NCBI GenBank assembly: GCA_947044405.1
Contig: CAMRHE010000324.1
Location: 1,364,001 to 1,428,000 of the forward strand
Reading direction: 5' to 3'
Origin: Leptodactylus fallax
Taxonomy: Eukaryota > Chordata > Amphibia > Anura > Leptodactylidae
Length of the DNA: 64,000 nucleotides
Position numbers and translations under genes: made by a program. The notes under the pieces were generated by a model, which worked only from the letters and a program-made list of their open reading frames with translations, was not told the origin of the DNA and searched no databases. Below are positions 31,387 through 43,008 of the stretch, piece after piece (within the stretch, counting starts at the first letter, position 1; every line of letters starts with the position of its first letter).

Positions 31387-33552
31387 TTGGGTCAAAGAGC
31401 AGAGACAAGTGAACAACGTGACTCACGGCTTGAAAAGAAACGGATGAGACAGGCTAAATATAAGGCAGCTGAGACATCAGAGCAACGAGAATGTCGTCTT
31501 CACAAGAATCGGATATGGCAGGCTGAAGCAAGGAATATGGAAACATCTGAACAAAAGGATGAACATTCTGAAAATGACCGCCTACGACATGTGCAACGTG
31601 TGCAAAGATGTAGGCAGGCTGATTTGTGTTTGGAAGCATTTCACTACAACCCAATTCAAGACTATAGGTCACATCAGAAAGTCATAATTGGCAAAATGGA
31701 CATAATATGCAAACATTGTCAAGCAAAGAAGTTTAACTTCGAATCGCCTGTTATGTGCTGCTCAAATGGCAAAGTCAGTTTGCCACCTTTAGATCTACCT
31801 CCTGAACCACTTCTTTCATACTTTCTTCTTTCATTCTTTCATGTCAACTCCCGAGTCAAAGCATTTTCTGCAAAATATTAGGAGATACAATTCATCTTTC
31901 CAGATGACATCCTTTGGTACGACATCTGGACTCCAGGAAGCAGGATTTATGCCAACTTTGAAAGTCCAGCGCCAAATATATCACAAAATCGGTTCAATGC
32001 TTCCTGTAGCAAATGAAGATCCAAAGTTTTTACAAATTTATTTTTGGGGAGATGAACAAATGCAAGCTGATAGACGTTGTGAAGCTATACTTGAGAAAAA
32101 AAAAGAGATTGTGTTGAATTTGCAAAGATTTTTCCATCAGCACAATCAATTAATAAACCTTTTCAAAACAGCCTTAGAAAGAATGCCACATGATGAATAT
32201 CAAGTTGTAATAAGAGCAGACAAGACACCATTTGGTGAGCATGAAAGGCGATTTAATTCTCCCACTGTTAACGAAGTAGCTATTTTACTGGTTGGGCAGT
32301 ACTTTCAAAGCCGAGATATAATTATTCAGCGATGAAGTGACAATCTTCAACGTATTGCAGAAACACATAGATCATATGATGCTCTGCAATATCCGATAAT
32401 ATTTTGAAATGGCCAAGATGGTTATCACTTTAATCTAACACAGACTGATCCCAAGACTGCTAGGCCAACCAATAAAAAAATATCAGCTATGGACTTTTAT
32501 GCCTACCAAATAATGATCAGACATGGGTCTTCTAACCACATTTTACAATGTAGGCAACTTTTTCATCAATTTATAGTTTATATGTATGCCGAGGTGGAAA
32601 GCGTCTTTTGTACATACGATTGAACCAACAAAAACTTAGAGTGGATTAATACATTCATTTAAGGGATGCTGTTGCTAATGATGGCAACGTGGCTGACATT
32701 GGGCGTATGTTTATTTTACCAGCTACATTTACCGGAAGTCCCAGACATATGTATGTGTATGCTCAGGACGCTATGACATATGTTCGGGTATATAGACGTA
32801 ATTACAAAGTGTTACATTTTTGGTGAAAGTCAGTGTTGGATGTATTCAATTGAGTGGCAAAAAAGAGGTCTTCCACATGCTCATTTACTGATATGGCTAA
32901 AGAATAAGATACGCCCTGATCAAATTGACAGTGTTATTTCTGCTGAGCTTCCAAATCCAGAAGAGGATCTGGTACTTTTTTGATCACCCAATACAAAATT
33001 GACAGCTTTCTTTCTCCTATGTCAAGCAGATCCATTTGCAAGGACTTTATTATATTCAGATGTTCCAAAATATTATACATGGAATAAATCGAGAAAAGTA
33101 TTTTGCAAGAGGAAACAAGGTGCAAGGGTCCCAGGTTGGTACGGACATTCCAGTGATGCTCTTTGACGTGTGTATACAGTGCATCCAAACAACACAGAGT
33201 GTTACTACCTCCGACTATTGCTTCACACTGTCCGTAGGCCAACTTCTTTCACAGATTTGAAAATAGTTGATGGAGAGCTGTGTCAAACTTACAGGGAAGC
33301 ATGCCAAAAGCGTGGTCTGATCGAAATAATCAACACTGGGACATGACATTGCAGGAAGCATCTGTCACTTGCTTTCCACCTCAACTAAGAGACCTGGTCG
33401 CTATAATAATTACAACCTGTGCACCTTCCAATCCTTGCACGCTTTGGGACAAATACAAAGAATATCTTAGTGAAGATATTCTTAGAGTGCAAAGGAGAAT
33501 TAATCCAGACTTAGAATTAAATTTCAACAAAGCCCTCTTGATGTTAGAATAG
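31387..33552 (+). pseudogene. Helitron Rep (HUH) protein, broken
   Basis: The rolling-circle replication initiator. The N-terminal part is a Glu/Arg-rich repeat-like region (ETSEQR units, 31390-31560), then a cysteine pair CKHCQAKKF. Further pieces: QRIAETHRSYDALQYPIIF, MDFYAYQIMIRHG, CRQLFHQFIVYMYAEVES. The HUH motif reads EWQKRGLPHAHLLIWL (about 32858-32900). After it come YYTWNKSRK, RVYTVHPNN and LRDLV...APSNPCTLW. The segment between the AMTYVRVY block and WMYSIEWQ is shorter than usual, suggesting a deletion. Many stops and shifts. Confidence 0.9.
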
Positions 33553-33607
33553 TAAAACTTTAATAGAATTAGGTTTACCAGCACCAAATCAACCAGACTT
33601 TGATATT

Positions 33608-34807
33608 ATGAACAGAGATATTCTGCAAGAAAAAAGCTATGATTTGGAAAAATGTAAAGAATTTGTCATATTAAATAAGCCTCTTTTGGTTGATGACCAA
33701 AGATCGGCCTATATGGCAATTATAGCTCAGATTTCCAGTGGAAATGGGGCACTATTTTTCCTAGATGCACAAGGAGTTACTGGTAAAACATTAATTAATT
33801 TGCTGCTTGCAGAAATTCGCTCAAACAATGACATTGCCTTGGCTGTTGCATCATCTGGGATTGCGGCGACTATTTTAGATGGAGGGCGCACAGCTCATTC
33901 AGCACTAGGATTGCCCTTTAATATAGCGCTGTCAGAAACTCCTGTCTGTAATATCACTAAGGGCTCTGGGAAAGCTAAATTATTACAAACTTGCAAAGAA
34001 ATTGTTTGGGATGAATGTACCATGGCACACAAGAAAGCGGTCGAGGCCCTTGATCGCACCTTGAAAGATCTGCGGGGAACCGATTGTTTAATGGGGGGAA
34101 TTGCTGTAATTTTTGCAGGTGACTTCTGCGAGAAGTTACCTGTTCTTAAGGGAGCAACACCAGCGGATCAGCTGAATGCCTGTCTAAAATCTTCTTATCT
34201 GTGGATACATGTTCAGAAGCAAACTCTTACTACTAATACGTGGGTTCATTTGATGCGAAATACAACTGCGGACAAATTTACACACCAGCTACTATGCCTT
34301 TCCGGAAGATTTTTGTGAAATGACATCTTCGGTAATGGGACTTATTGACCAAGTTTTCCCTGATATTTGTAACAATTTTAACAACCATCAGTGGCTTTGT
34401 GAACGTGCAATCCTAGCGCATAAAAATGATAGTGTCAGCTCCATAAATCTACTAATTCAGGGAAGGCTGCACATACATGTCTATTGATTTAGTCATGGAG
34501 AGTGAACAAGCCATAATGTATCCATTGGAGTTCCTGTATTCTTTGGAGCCTCCTGGAATGCCACCGCATAAGCTCACTTTAAAAATAGGAGCCACAATAA
34601 TTTTGCTTCGGAACCTTGACCCACCAAAAATGTGTAACGGCACAAGATTGTCTCATGCCCAATGTTATTGAAGCCACTATTGTTACGGGAAACTCTAAGG
34701 GAGCAAATGTTTTCATTCCGCGTATTCCTTTGCTACCAAGCGACATGCCCTTCAATTTTAAGGGTCTGCAGTTACCATTGTTTGCCAAAAAGCACTACAA
34801 TAGATAG
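33608..34807 (+). pseudogene. Helitron Pif1-type helicase, broken
   Basis: The helicase half of the Helitron protein. The open part 33608-34318 contains Walker A as GVTGKT (family usually GGTGKT), ASSGIAATIL and GGRTAHS, Walker B as WDECTMAH, and GTDCLMGGIAVIFAGDF, then LPVLKGAT. After a break, 34477-34671 has YPLEFLYSLEPPGMPPHKL and the conserved LLRNLDPP; 34660-34805 has PRIPLLPSDMPFNFKGLQLP. Upstream, NFNKALLMLE and PDFDIMN link it to Rep. It is inactive because of several frameshifts. Confidence 0.92.
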
Positions 34808-35238
34808 TTGTTTAACTGTAAACCAATTTTACTCTTGTCCGTGAACAACTTATAGACACAGGAGGGAGGACGGAAGGGTTGCACTATGTTGTTAATTGGG
34901 TGTAAATGTTTTATATGTTTGTGTACGGTGTATAAATTTTAATTTTTGATAAAAAATAGTTAAAAAAATAGTTGTAATAGTTTATACTACATAATATGTA
35001 TTGAATATGTAAAATCAATAAAAATGTTGAAATAAAAAAAAAGTTGTTGACATCAATGTTATGACAAATAAGTAAAATGCTAAAATAATAAGAAAAATTT
35101 CAAGTGGAAAAAAAGATTTACTGTAGCACTCTGAAAATGTGAATTTCAGTGTGACACTGAAAATTTTACTTTAGTTAGCATAACCAACAATTTAACATAT
35201 TTTCCACGCCACGAGCAAAGCTGCGGGTATTCTACTAG
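34808..35238 (+). other. Helitron 3' UTR and terminus
   Basis: AT-rich, non-coding. The last 30 bases hold the short hairpin gagcaaagctg followed by ctactag at the end; the adjacent T at 35239 is host. Confidence 0.8.
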
Positions 35239-35242
35239 TAAA

Positions 35243-35690
35243 ATATATATTCCAATGCAATATACACATTTCTTTTGTTTGTTTTATTTATTTCTGTTTA
35301 TTTTTTTAATTGGCTTATCCCTCTGACCCCCTTTAACCCAGCTTTGTTATAAATATGTTTATTTTAACAGTAAAATCTTCTTATGATCTATTTGGGCTAG
35401 TTCCCTGCACACTGTGCCTTGAGCATGAAGCTTGGAGATGGATGGTTACCAGTTCCACCTAAGTCCTTATACAGTGTTGTGCGCATGTGTAGTCATGCGC
35501 AGTAATGAATATATGCTTCTATCATGGGACTTTAATAGGTGATTTGCCAGCATGGTTTCTATCTTTAGAGGCTGTTCTGTGCATGCGTGACATGTGCTGT
35601 TCCAGATATGCTCATTATACAGTACATGTGAGAATGCTTATATGTTTACATGACACTGTACCTCACTAATATGGGGTTAATGTTTGATTT
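35243..35690 (-). repeat. Dispersed repeat, inverse of 15288-15700
   Basis: Contains tttatttatttctgttt, tatcatgggactttaatagg and tatatgtttacatgacactg, matching the complement of the copy at 15288. Non-coding, adjacent to a PLE tail. Confidence 0.65.
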
Positions 35691-35699
35691 TGTCCTACT

Positions 35700-36130
35700 G
35701 AGGTATTTATTAAATATAGGGGCTACACATGGATTTACATTATTCACATATGTGTGATTTTAATTAGCTCTTAGTTTATCTGCATATTTAATATATGACA
35801 TGAATATGAATAATATTAATCTTTGGCAATATTAGAAGCACTTTATTTGTTTACTATATTTGATATTTTTTTTATTCGCTGCTTATGATGGATTTTATGT
35901 GTTTTGCACATTATTATATCTAATTGATAATTAATTACATGTTGTGTTCTATTTACTATATACGTTTGGAGTATGCACTATAAAATTGCTTGAGAAAGTC
36001 CTATATGTATTGGACCGAAACGTCACTATTGGAATAAATACACATTGATTTTTGTTCACTGAATTGGAATGCTTCCTATTTTTTTTATTCATGTGGGATC
36101 TTATGCCAGGTCTCTGAGGAATTGCACCCA
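35700..36130 (+). mobile_element. PLE 3' tail (solo)
   Basis: No protein remains, but 35989-36024 reads ttgagaaagtcctatatgta then ttggaccgaaacgtc: a GTCC/GGAC hairpin between TTGAGAAA and CGAAAC, as in PLE tails, followed by aataaatacac. It is followed 50 bp later by a (GATA)n array. Confidence 0.6.
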
Positions 36131-36179
36131 TTTTATTGCTTATTTACGTGGTACTGCTCTACAAAAGGAACTGTTAGAT

Positions 36180-36194
36180 ATATAGATATATAGG

Positions 36195-36246
<52 letters not shown>

Positions 36247-36263
36247 AAGATAGATAGGTAGAG

Positions 36264-36317
<54 letters not shown>

Positions 36318-36318
36318 C
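36180..36318 (+). repeat. (GATA)n microsatellite, long
   Basis: About 33 GATA units with a few interruptions. It yields the Tyr-Leu-Ser-Ile artefact frames on the minus strand. Confidence 0.98.
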
Positions 36319-36546
36319 ACACTATAAATATATAGCACTAACAAAATGCATATTTCATATCTTAAGAAAGGATTGTTTTCTTGTAAATATAATATGAAAA
36401 GAGCTAGTAAACCTAAAAGTGTAACTCCCATTTATTGATTGATTTATTTATTTTTTTGCTAGTGTGTGGGGGGTGTTTGGTGGCCATTTTTGTATTATTA
36501 TACACAGGCGTATCATAGCTTTGTGCCGTGAGTTGAACAGCACTGT
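36319..36546. other. Unassigned spacer
   Basis: Nothing recognised. Confidence 0.4.
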
Positions 36547-37291
36547 AAGGCTACATTCACACTACCTTTATTAATGTCTGTTAATGTCATCCATCATAGC
36601 ATGACAGCAACAACGTTAAATGTAGTAAAGTAACGGACACAGATGGAGCCCATTTCATCTGTGCACGTTCCCATTGACTGTAAAGTAAACAGAATGTGAA
36701 GCTTTCTGTGTCACTAGTTAGGCTGAGGTTTTGAGCCAATCTGAGTGCTGTTTCATTCCTCCAGTCATGAATGCTAGTAAGGTATTTAAACTTTGCATGA
36801 AGGCTATCATGTGCCTGCTATTAATTAATTGTTACTAGCTAGGTCCCTATGTACTGAATATATCTTTCTGCTGTATTCTTGGTAACTGACTTTGCCTTGT
36901 ATTACTGGATATCCACTTGCTAACTGAATTGGCTTTGAATGTGAACTCTCGGATTTGACCTTGGCTTGGATTCATATATTCCTCTGATTCTGTTTTGGAT
37001 TATTCTGTGCTCTCCTCTTTACCCAGCTCATGTAAACAATGGGAGTGTTTTGCTGCAGTTTTCCTGATTTTATTTTAGTTTGCAGTGCACCTATTTTTTT
37101 ACTCTAGCTTTTGACGTGATAGCCTGGGTCCTTATCATGCCATGCCTATCCAGCCATCACGGCTTGCTCTGGTGAAGATGTCAGAGTAGTCTTAGACTCT
37201 ATCTTCCAGGGCAGTGTGAGATTTAATATCCATTGCTCTCCTGTGACGGATGAGAGCATTAGACATTAAATATCAGTAGTGTGAACCTACC
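36547..37291. mobile_element. TIR element (MITE-like)
   Basis: Ends aaggctacattcacactacc and the complement of agggtaggttcacactactg are inverted relatives. Inside, copies of an acggacacagatg-type segment (about 36630) and acggatgagagcatt (about 37244) are also weakly inverted. No coding capacity; superfamily unknown. Confidence 0.65.
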
Positions 37292-38822
37292 CTAATACAG
37301 TAACTATTGGGCACACACTGTGTCTGTGTACATCTCTAATTACATAGAAAAAGACAGAGAGCTTTTTTTTTTTTCATCAGATTTTACACTTACAGAAAAA
37401 AATGGATGTTTTGGTATAATGGTTCTCTTCCGTAGAAGCTTTGCTGTTTCAATGTCACAGGGATAGCAGTGTAGAAATTACACCATGGAGGAGACCCAAG
37501 ATGATGGCTACTCACTAGGCATTAAATCCTCTTACAGTTCTAGTGTGCTTAGGGTCCACTAGTAAAATTTAACTTTGGGGTCCACTGTACAAAATATGCT
37601 ACATTTTTATAGTTGCTTTATATCAGTAGTCTGTTGACTGGCCCTAAATGTGTCCTAGAGTCCTTAGCTATTGTAGCCAGGGATACATGCTCAGACAGCA
37701 GCAGGACTCAGGCAGCAGCAAGGCACTGTAAAGTGATTGGTGACTGGGGTGTATAATGATATCAAGGAAGTGGAGCCTGGAAGGGGAGGATACTGATCAC
37801 ACTGTTTTATACCCAGATGTAATCTCTGCTAGCCAATGCATCTATATAATAATAAACTAGATAGTTTGTAAAATAATTTAACTGATTTATTATATGGATG
37901 CATAGATTGGTTGGGATGCTATACAGTGCCTATCTGTATGGAAGTGGAAAGCGGAGGAGCCACTGGGGGACTCATCTGCTTTCTTGTGGGTTAATTCAAG
38001 CATAGCTTTGGGCTGGAGTGTTTGTGTTTCAGAATGCCCTTGGTGGTAGGTGTGAATGCGACTTTGGAGACACAGTGGCAACTGAACAAGCAATACTTGC
38101 TGCACAGTTTACTTGGATTTCTTATAGATGCATGTGAGCAAATATGGAAAATCAGCCCTACCCCCAGTGTACTTGTGTAATGATTTGCATATCCATAAAA
38201 AGATAATTCTCTCTGCATTGCTTCGTCAGTTTGTTTCTGCTACTAATAACAGCCCCTACACAGCACTTGGTTTTTGTTTCAGCCAGCATTCTGGACCCGA
38301 CAGACTAACTTTAACTAATAGTTAGTAGTCAATGGTATTTATCCATTAAGCCAAAGCCTTTCATATGACTCAGATTACTCATGTCTATGGAGAGGAGAGG
38401 GGGAAGACAAGAGAAGAAAAGACAGGTTTAGGCGGAAGCTGGATGTAAATAGAAGCTTTGTATCACAATCAAAGCACTTTTTGTCATTGTAATTATAGAT
38501 TGTAAGTATCCTTAATTAAAAATCAAATAAAACAATGGTAAAATAAACTATTGTTATAAATCCAGTTATAACTTAATCCACCATCACCTCTAGTGGGACT
38601 CCTCAATGTGGGTCAGATCTTCCAAAATGTTGACATTTACCGTATTCAAGTTCCAAATCACCCCTTCTTCCAGAGCCTAGTGTCTCCAGACATACCTGAT
38701 TCAAAAGAAAAAAAACAACACAGCACAAAATTTTCAAATCATGAAATCACAAATCTAAGAACATAAGCTCCCCCACATAACCAAGATTTTTTTTTTCCCC
38801 CAATAGGGCTATTTCCTAGAAC
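37292..38822. other. Stretch without recognised features
   Basis: No gene, repeat family or RNA recognised. Open frames of up to about 75 codons on both strands overlap each other and carry no motif. Confidence 0.45.
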
Positions 38823-39001
38823 AGTGTTTCTCAACCTTTTCAAGTGAAGTAACTCCTAGTGAGAAAAAGTCCCAGCCAAGTACCAGAATAGTGATCACTT
38901 ATTAATGACTAGTAATAGTTATGTTATGGCCCCCTCAGTGCCCCACATGTAATATAATGGCCACCACAGTGCCCCCAAATGTAGTATATTTGCCCCCACA
39001 G
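38823..39001 (+). mobile_element. hAT-like 5' end fragment
   Basis: Starts cagtgtttctcaaccttttc, the typical start of many hAT elements, followed by ccc-rich repeats similar to the minisatellite of hAT copy A. It has no 3' end; it runs into the next repeat at 39002. Confidence 0.6.
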
Positions 39002-39618
39002 AGTTAGGTAAACGCCGTAGCAGAAAAAAAAAAAAATCAAAAGTGCTAAACCGCTATTTTTTCACTGTTTTGCATAAAAAGTGATCAAAGCAATAGCAAT
39101 TCCCTAAAATGGCATAGCTAAAAAGGACACCTGGGCCCACAAAAAAAACATGCTCTATGCATCCCTGTACATGAAAGTATAAAAAAGTTACAGGTGTCAG
39201 AATATGGCCACTCTTAGAGAAAAAAAAATTTTTGCACAGTTTTGGATTTTTGTTAAGGGGTTAAAATGTAAACAAAACCATAGAAATTTGCTATCCCTGG
39301 AATCGTACCGAAACATAGAATGCAGATGACATGTCATTTTGGCTGCAGACTGAACGCCGTAAAAACAAAGCACCTAAGAAAGTCACAGAAATGCACTTTT
39401 TCTTCAAATCCACCCCATTCTGAATTTTTTTCCTGCTTCCCAGTACTTTATACACTAAAATAAATGGTAGTACCATGAAGAAAAATATGTCCCGCAAACA
39501 TTAATCCCTCATATAGCTCTAAGAATGGAAAAATAAAAAAGTTATGGGATTTAGAATGGGAGGGGGAGTCAAAAACAAAAAGCAAAAATCGAAAAAAAAT
39601 TCCTCCAGTGGGAAGGGG
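39002..39618 (+). mobile_element. TTAA-type structured repeat, 3' part
   Basis: Matches about 53530-54147 of the element at 52860-54147: aaacgccgtagcagaaaaaa near the start, gcagatgacatgtcatttt, and the end ggaagggg followed by ttaa (39619-39622). Its 5' half is missing. Confidence 0.82.
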
Positions 39619-39976
39619 TTAAAACTTTCAATTTTTCTTAGCGCAAAAGTGACTATAACTGTGACTATCAGTCTATAACTGAACTAGATTTCTTTAATAA
39701 ACCTTGAATGGCCTTTGTCTGACAGTTACTTTGCAACTAAGCAGTTCTCCAGATGAGCTGAAGAGTGAGGGGTCCAGCAGCCTCAACAGGATTTTATTAA
39801 ATGAAAAGGTGTGGAAATGAAACTAAATTTGTTCTTTTTTTGTTTGAAGTGGAATAAAAACAAATTGAAAGAAACATTATTTGATTAAATATCCTAGAAA
39901 TGGCTTGAAAGTATTTCTTAGTGCTGGAATGTTGATATGAAGCTATCAATATCTACAATGGATGTGAAATATATAT

Positions 39977-40013
39977 GTCTGTCTATCTATCTATCTATCT
40001 ATCTATCTGTCTT
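39977..40013 (-). repeat. (GATA)n microsatellite, minus orientation
   Basis: Seven TCTA/TCTG units; as GATA it lies directly downstream of the minus-strand PLE tail at 40014-40130. Confidence 0.95.
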
Positions 40014-40130
40014 ACTAGTGCCAGAAAAAAAGATTCCAAAAATGCAAAAAAAAAAAAAAAAGGATTCTTTATTCCATGTCACAAATAGCAACGTTTTGGT
40101 CCCAAGTGACCGGACCTTTCTCTATCTGAC
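40014..40130 (-). mobile_element. PLE-type 3' tail (solo)
   Basis: Minus strand reads gagaaaggtccggtcacttg then ggaccaaaacgttgc, a GGTCC/GGACC hairpin followed by AAAAC in place of GAAAC, then aataaagaatcc. Same arrangement as the tail at 35989 and also next to a GATA array. Confidence 0.5.
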
Positions 40131-40139
40131 TATGTATCT

Positions 40140-40561
40140 ATTTATATATTACTAGCTATAACTACTAAAACACTAAAAAGTATAATTACATTTACAAACC
40201 AGGAAATAGCACATTTTATAAGTTGTAATACCCAATCTTTTAAATAATTTTAAACAGTATTTTGATGTTATTACCAATATTGTTTTATTGGACTGTTTTT
40301 TGCAGTCCAATAATGATATTTGCAGTGTATCTCCTGCCAACATGAAAATAATCTATAATGTAAGAATAATTGCATTTTTATGATTGTCATGCACAAGCAT
40401 TATTCCTAGTATGTTGGATTCTAGTCTAAAATTTTTAAGCTATCAAATTTAAACATAAATTATACTTTTTTTTATCTTTTTTATTATTGGGGTGTTTACT
40501 AGATGTACTAAATGAAGCCTTCCATTCCATACTTTAATAAGATCTAAGAAAAGCATAGGTA
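40140..40561. other. Unassigned AT-rich sequence
   Basis: Nothing recognised. Confidence 0.4.
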
Positions 40562-40563
40562 TA

Positions 40564-42189
40564 CAGTACAAACCAAAAGTTTGGACACACCTTCTCATTC
40601 CAAGAGTTTTCTGTATTTTCATGACTATAAAAATTGTAGATTCACACTGAAGGCATCAAAACTATGAATTAACACATGTGGAATTATATACTTAACAAAA
40701 AAGTGTGAAACAACTGAAATTATGTCTTATATTCTAGGTTCTTCAAAGTAGCCACCTTTTGCTTTGATTACTGCTTTGCACACTCTTGGCATTCTCTTGA
40801 TGAGCTTCAAGAGCTAGTCACCTGAAATGGTCTTCCAACAGTCTTTAAGGAGTTCCCAGAGATGCTTAGCACTTGTTGGCCCTTTTGCCTTCACTCTGTG
40901 GTCCAGCTCACCCCAAACCATCTCAATTGGGTTCAGGTCTGGTGACTGTGGAGGCCAGGTCATCTGGCGTAGCACCCCATCTCTCCTTCTTGGTCAAATA
41001 GCCCTTACACAGTCTGGAGGTGTGTTTTGGGTCATTGTCCTGTTGAAAAATAAATCATGGTCCAACTAAACGCAAATCGGATGGAATAGCATGCCGCTGC
41101 AAGATGCTGTGGTAACCATGCTGGTTCAGTATTCCTTCAATTTTGAATAAATCCCCAACAGTGTCACCAGCAAAGCACCCCCACACTATCACACCTCCTC
41201 CTCAATGCTTCACGGTGGGAACCAGGCATGTAGAGTCCATTCCTTCACCTTTTCTGCGTCGCACAAAGACACGGTAGTTGGAACCAAAGATCTCAAATTT
41301 GGACTCATCAGACCAAAGCACAGATTTCCACAGGTCTAATGTCCATTCCTTGTGTTCTTTAGCCCAAACAAGTCTCTTCTGCTTGTTGCCTGTCCTTAGC
41401 AGTGGTTTCCTAGCAGCTATTTTACCATGAAGGCCTGCTGCACACAGTCTCCTCTTAACATTTGTTGTAGAGATGTGTCTGCTGCTAGAACTCTGTGCGG
41501 CATTGACCTGGTCTCTAATCTGAGCTGCTGTTAACCTGCGATTTCTGAGGCTGGTGACTCGGATGAACTTATCCTCCGCAGCAGAGGTGACTCTTGGTCT
41601 TCCTTTCCTGGGGCGGTCCTCATGTGAGCCAGTTTCTTTGTAGCGCTTGATGGTTTTGGCCACTGAACTTGGGGACACTTTCAAAGTTTTCCCAATTTTT
41701 CGGACTGACTGACCTTCATTTCTTAAAGTAATGATGGCCACTCGTTTTTCTTTACTTAGCTGCTTTTTTCTTGCCATAATACAAATTCTAACTCCATTCA
41801 GTAGGACTATCAGCTGTGTATCCATCTGACTTCTGAACAACACAACTGATGGTCCCAACCCCATTTATAAGGCAAGAAATCCCACTTATTAAACCTGACA
41901 TGGCACACCTGTGAAGTGAAAACCATTTCAGGTGACTACCTCTTGAAGCTCATCAAGAGAATGCCAAGAGTGTGCAAAGCAGTAATCAAAGCAAAAGGTG
42001 GCTACTTTGAAGAACCTAGAATATAAGACATATTTTCAGTTGTTTCACACTTTTTTGTTAAGTATATAATTCCACATGTGTTAATTCATAGTTTTGATGC
42101 CTTCAGTGTGAATCTACAATTTTTATAGTGATGAAAATACAGAAAACTCTTGGAATGAGAAGGTGTGTCCAAACTTTTGGTCTGTACTG
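40564..42189 (-). mobile_element. Tc1-like DD38E transposon, copy 2
   Basis: A 1626-bp element, same family and orientation as 6554-8177, flanked by TA (40562-40563 and 42190-42191), with ends cagtacaaaccaaaagtttg and complement. The long inverted repeats again include transposase tail codons. The transposase is interrupted in its catalytic half. Confidence 0.96.
40727..41780 (-). pseudogene. Tc1 transposase, DD38E type, catalytic half broken
   Basis: From the ATG at 41778-41780 (MARKKQLSKEKRVAIIT) the frame is open through the helix-turn-helix (RKIGKTLKVSPSSVAKTIKR), the linker KGRPRVTSA, and D1 (LWSDESKFEIF) to PTVKH, where a TGA replaces the first glycine codon of the GGGG stretch (GGA in the copy at 7200). 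The frame ends at 41202. Beyond it are more frameshifts, including a 2-base loss near 40981. The N-terminal half is intact here, whereas copy 1 is broken there. Confidence 0.93.
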
Positions 42190-42191
42190 TA

Positions 42192-42689
42192 TTTTGTTTC
42201 ATTTGAGCAAACAAGACCCACAGTTTTATAGTTGCAAGAATCCATATAATGACATTGGTTGTGCTCAAGACCACAACAGTTGACTTTACCTATAGCAGTC
42301 GACTTTCCTGCATCCTATCAGTGGCTCATGATGACTGAAACAATACACATAAGATAGTCATTGCCGTTTGACTTCCCATATGGCCAGTTTATTCAAATCA
42401 GCCGATAGGAATTGGACATTCTGTACTGTGTTTACAACACTTCAGAATGTTGTGACATCTGGAAATACAGAGAAAGTACAATTAAAGCATACCTGAACTT
42501 CTAAACTTTTTTTTATTTGAGAAATGAATAAAGCAGTTGATAATAGTAAATTTTGTAATATATTTTATTAGACTAAAATGCTTCATTGTCCTGTTATTTT
42601 CCTCCTTCCTCTCCTGCACTTATTACTGTCTCTAAATAAACTTCACTGTCTAAAGCTTATAAAGACTTGTTACACAACTGAATCATTTT
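42192..42689. other. Unassigned spacer
   Basis: Nothing recognised. Confidence 0.4.
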
Positions 42690-43008
42690 GGCTAAGGCCC
42701 CATGTAGCAAAACGCAGCTAAAAAACACTATGGAAAAAAACGCAGGACAAATGTATCATGTATTTTGAACAGCATTTTTCATTGCGTTTTTGCTGAGTTT
42801 TTATCAGCGAATATTCTTCCCTATTTAAACCTATAGGGAAAACGCCAGCATTGCTAGTGGTATAATTGACATGCTGCAATTTAAAAAAAACACAGGCGTT
42901 TTTGAAAACACAGCTGCAGATTTTTTTCTGCAATGTGTAGACCAGATTAGCCAGATCTTGCAGGTACTGCTGTTTCCGTAGCTGTAAAAATATTGCGGGG
43001 CTTCAGCC
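42690..43008. mobile_element. Harbinger-like MITE, copy 1
   Basis: Ends ggctaaggccccatgt and, at the other side, gcggggcttcagcc. Flanking triplets ttt and ttc are near-identical. Internal text (tataattgacatgctgcaat) is shared with the copies at 61934 and 63110. Confidence 0.8.

Larger units (their letters stand above)
30013..35238 (+). mobile_element. Helitron, decayed autonomous copy
   Basis: A rolling-circle transposon. The 5' end tctatatacataaaactc follows an A (30012), and the 3' end, ctgcgggtattctactag, is preceded by a small GC hairpin (gagcaaagctg) and followed by T (35239). This is the A/T insertion and TC...CTAG signature of Helitrons. The proteins on the plus strand are a HUH Rep (31387-33552) and a Pif1-type helicase (33608-34807), both broken. 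The 5' region contains a tandem duplication, a CA-rich tract and a foldback. Confidence 0.93.

Noticed and set aside
36140..36431. Frames of repeating Leu-Ser-Ile-Tyr on the minus strand
   Set aside because: Translation of the (GATA)n array, which has no stop in these frames.
37890..38325. Overlapping frames on both strands considered as a gene
   Set aside because: Frames on opposite strands are of similar length with no recognisable domain.
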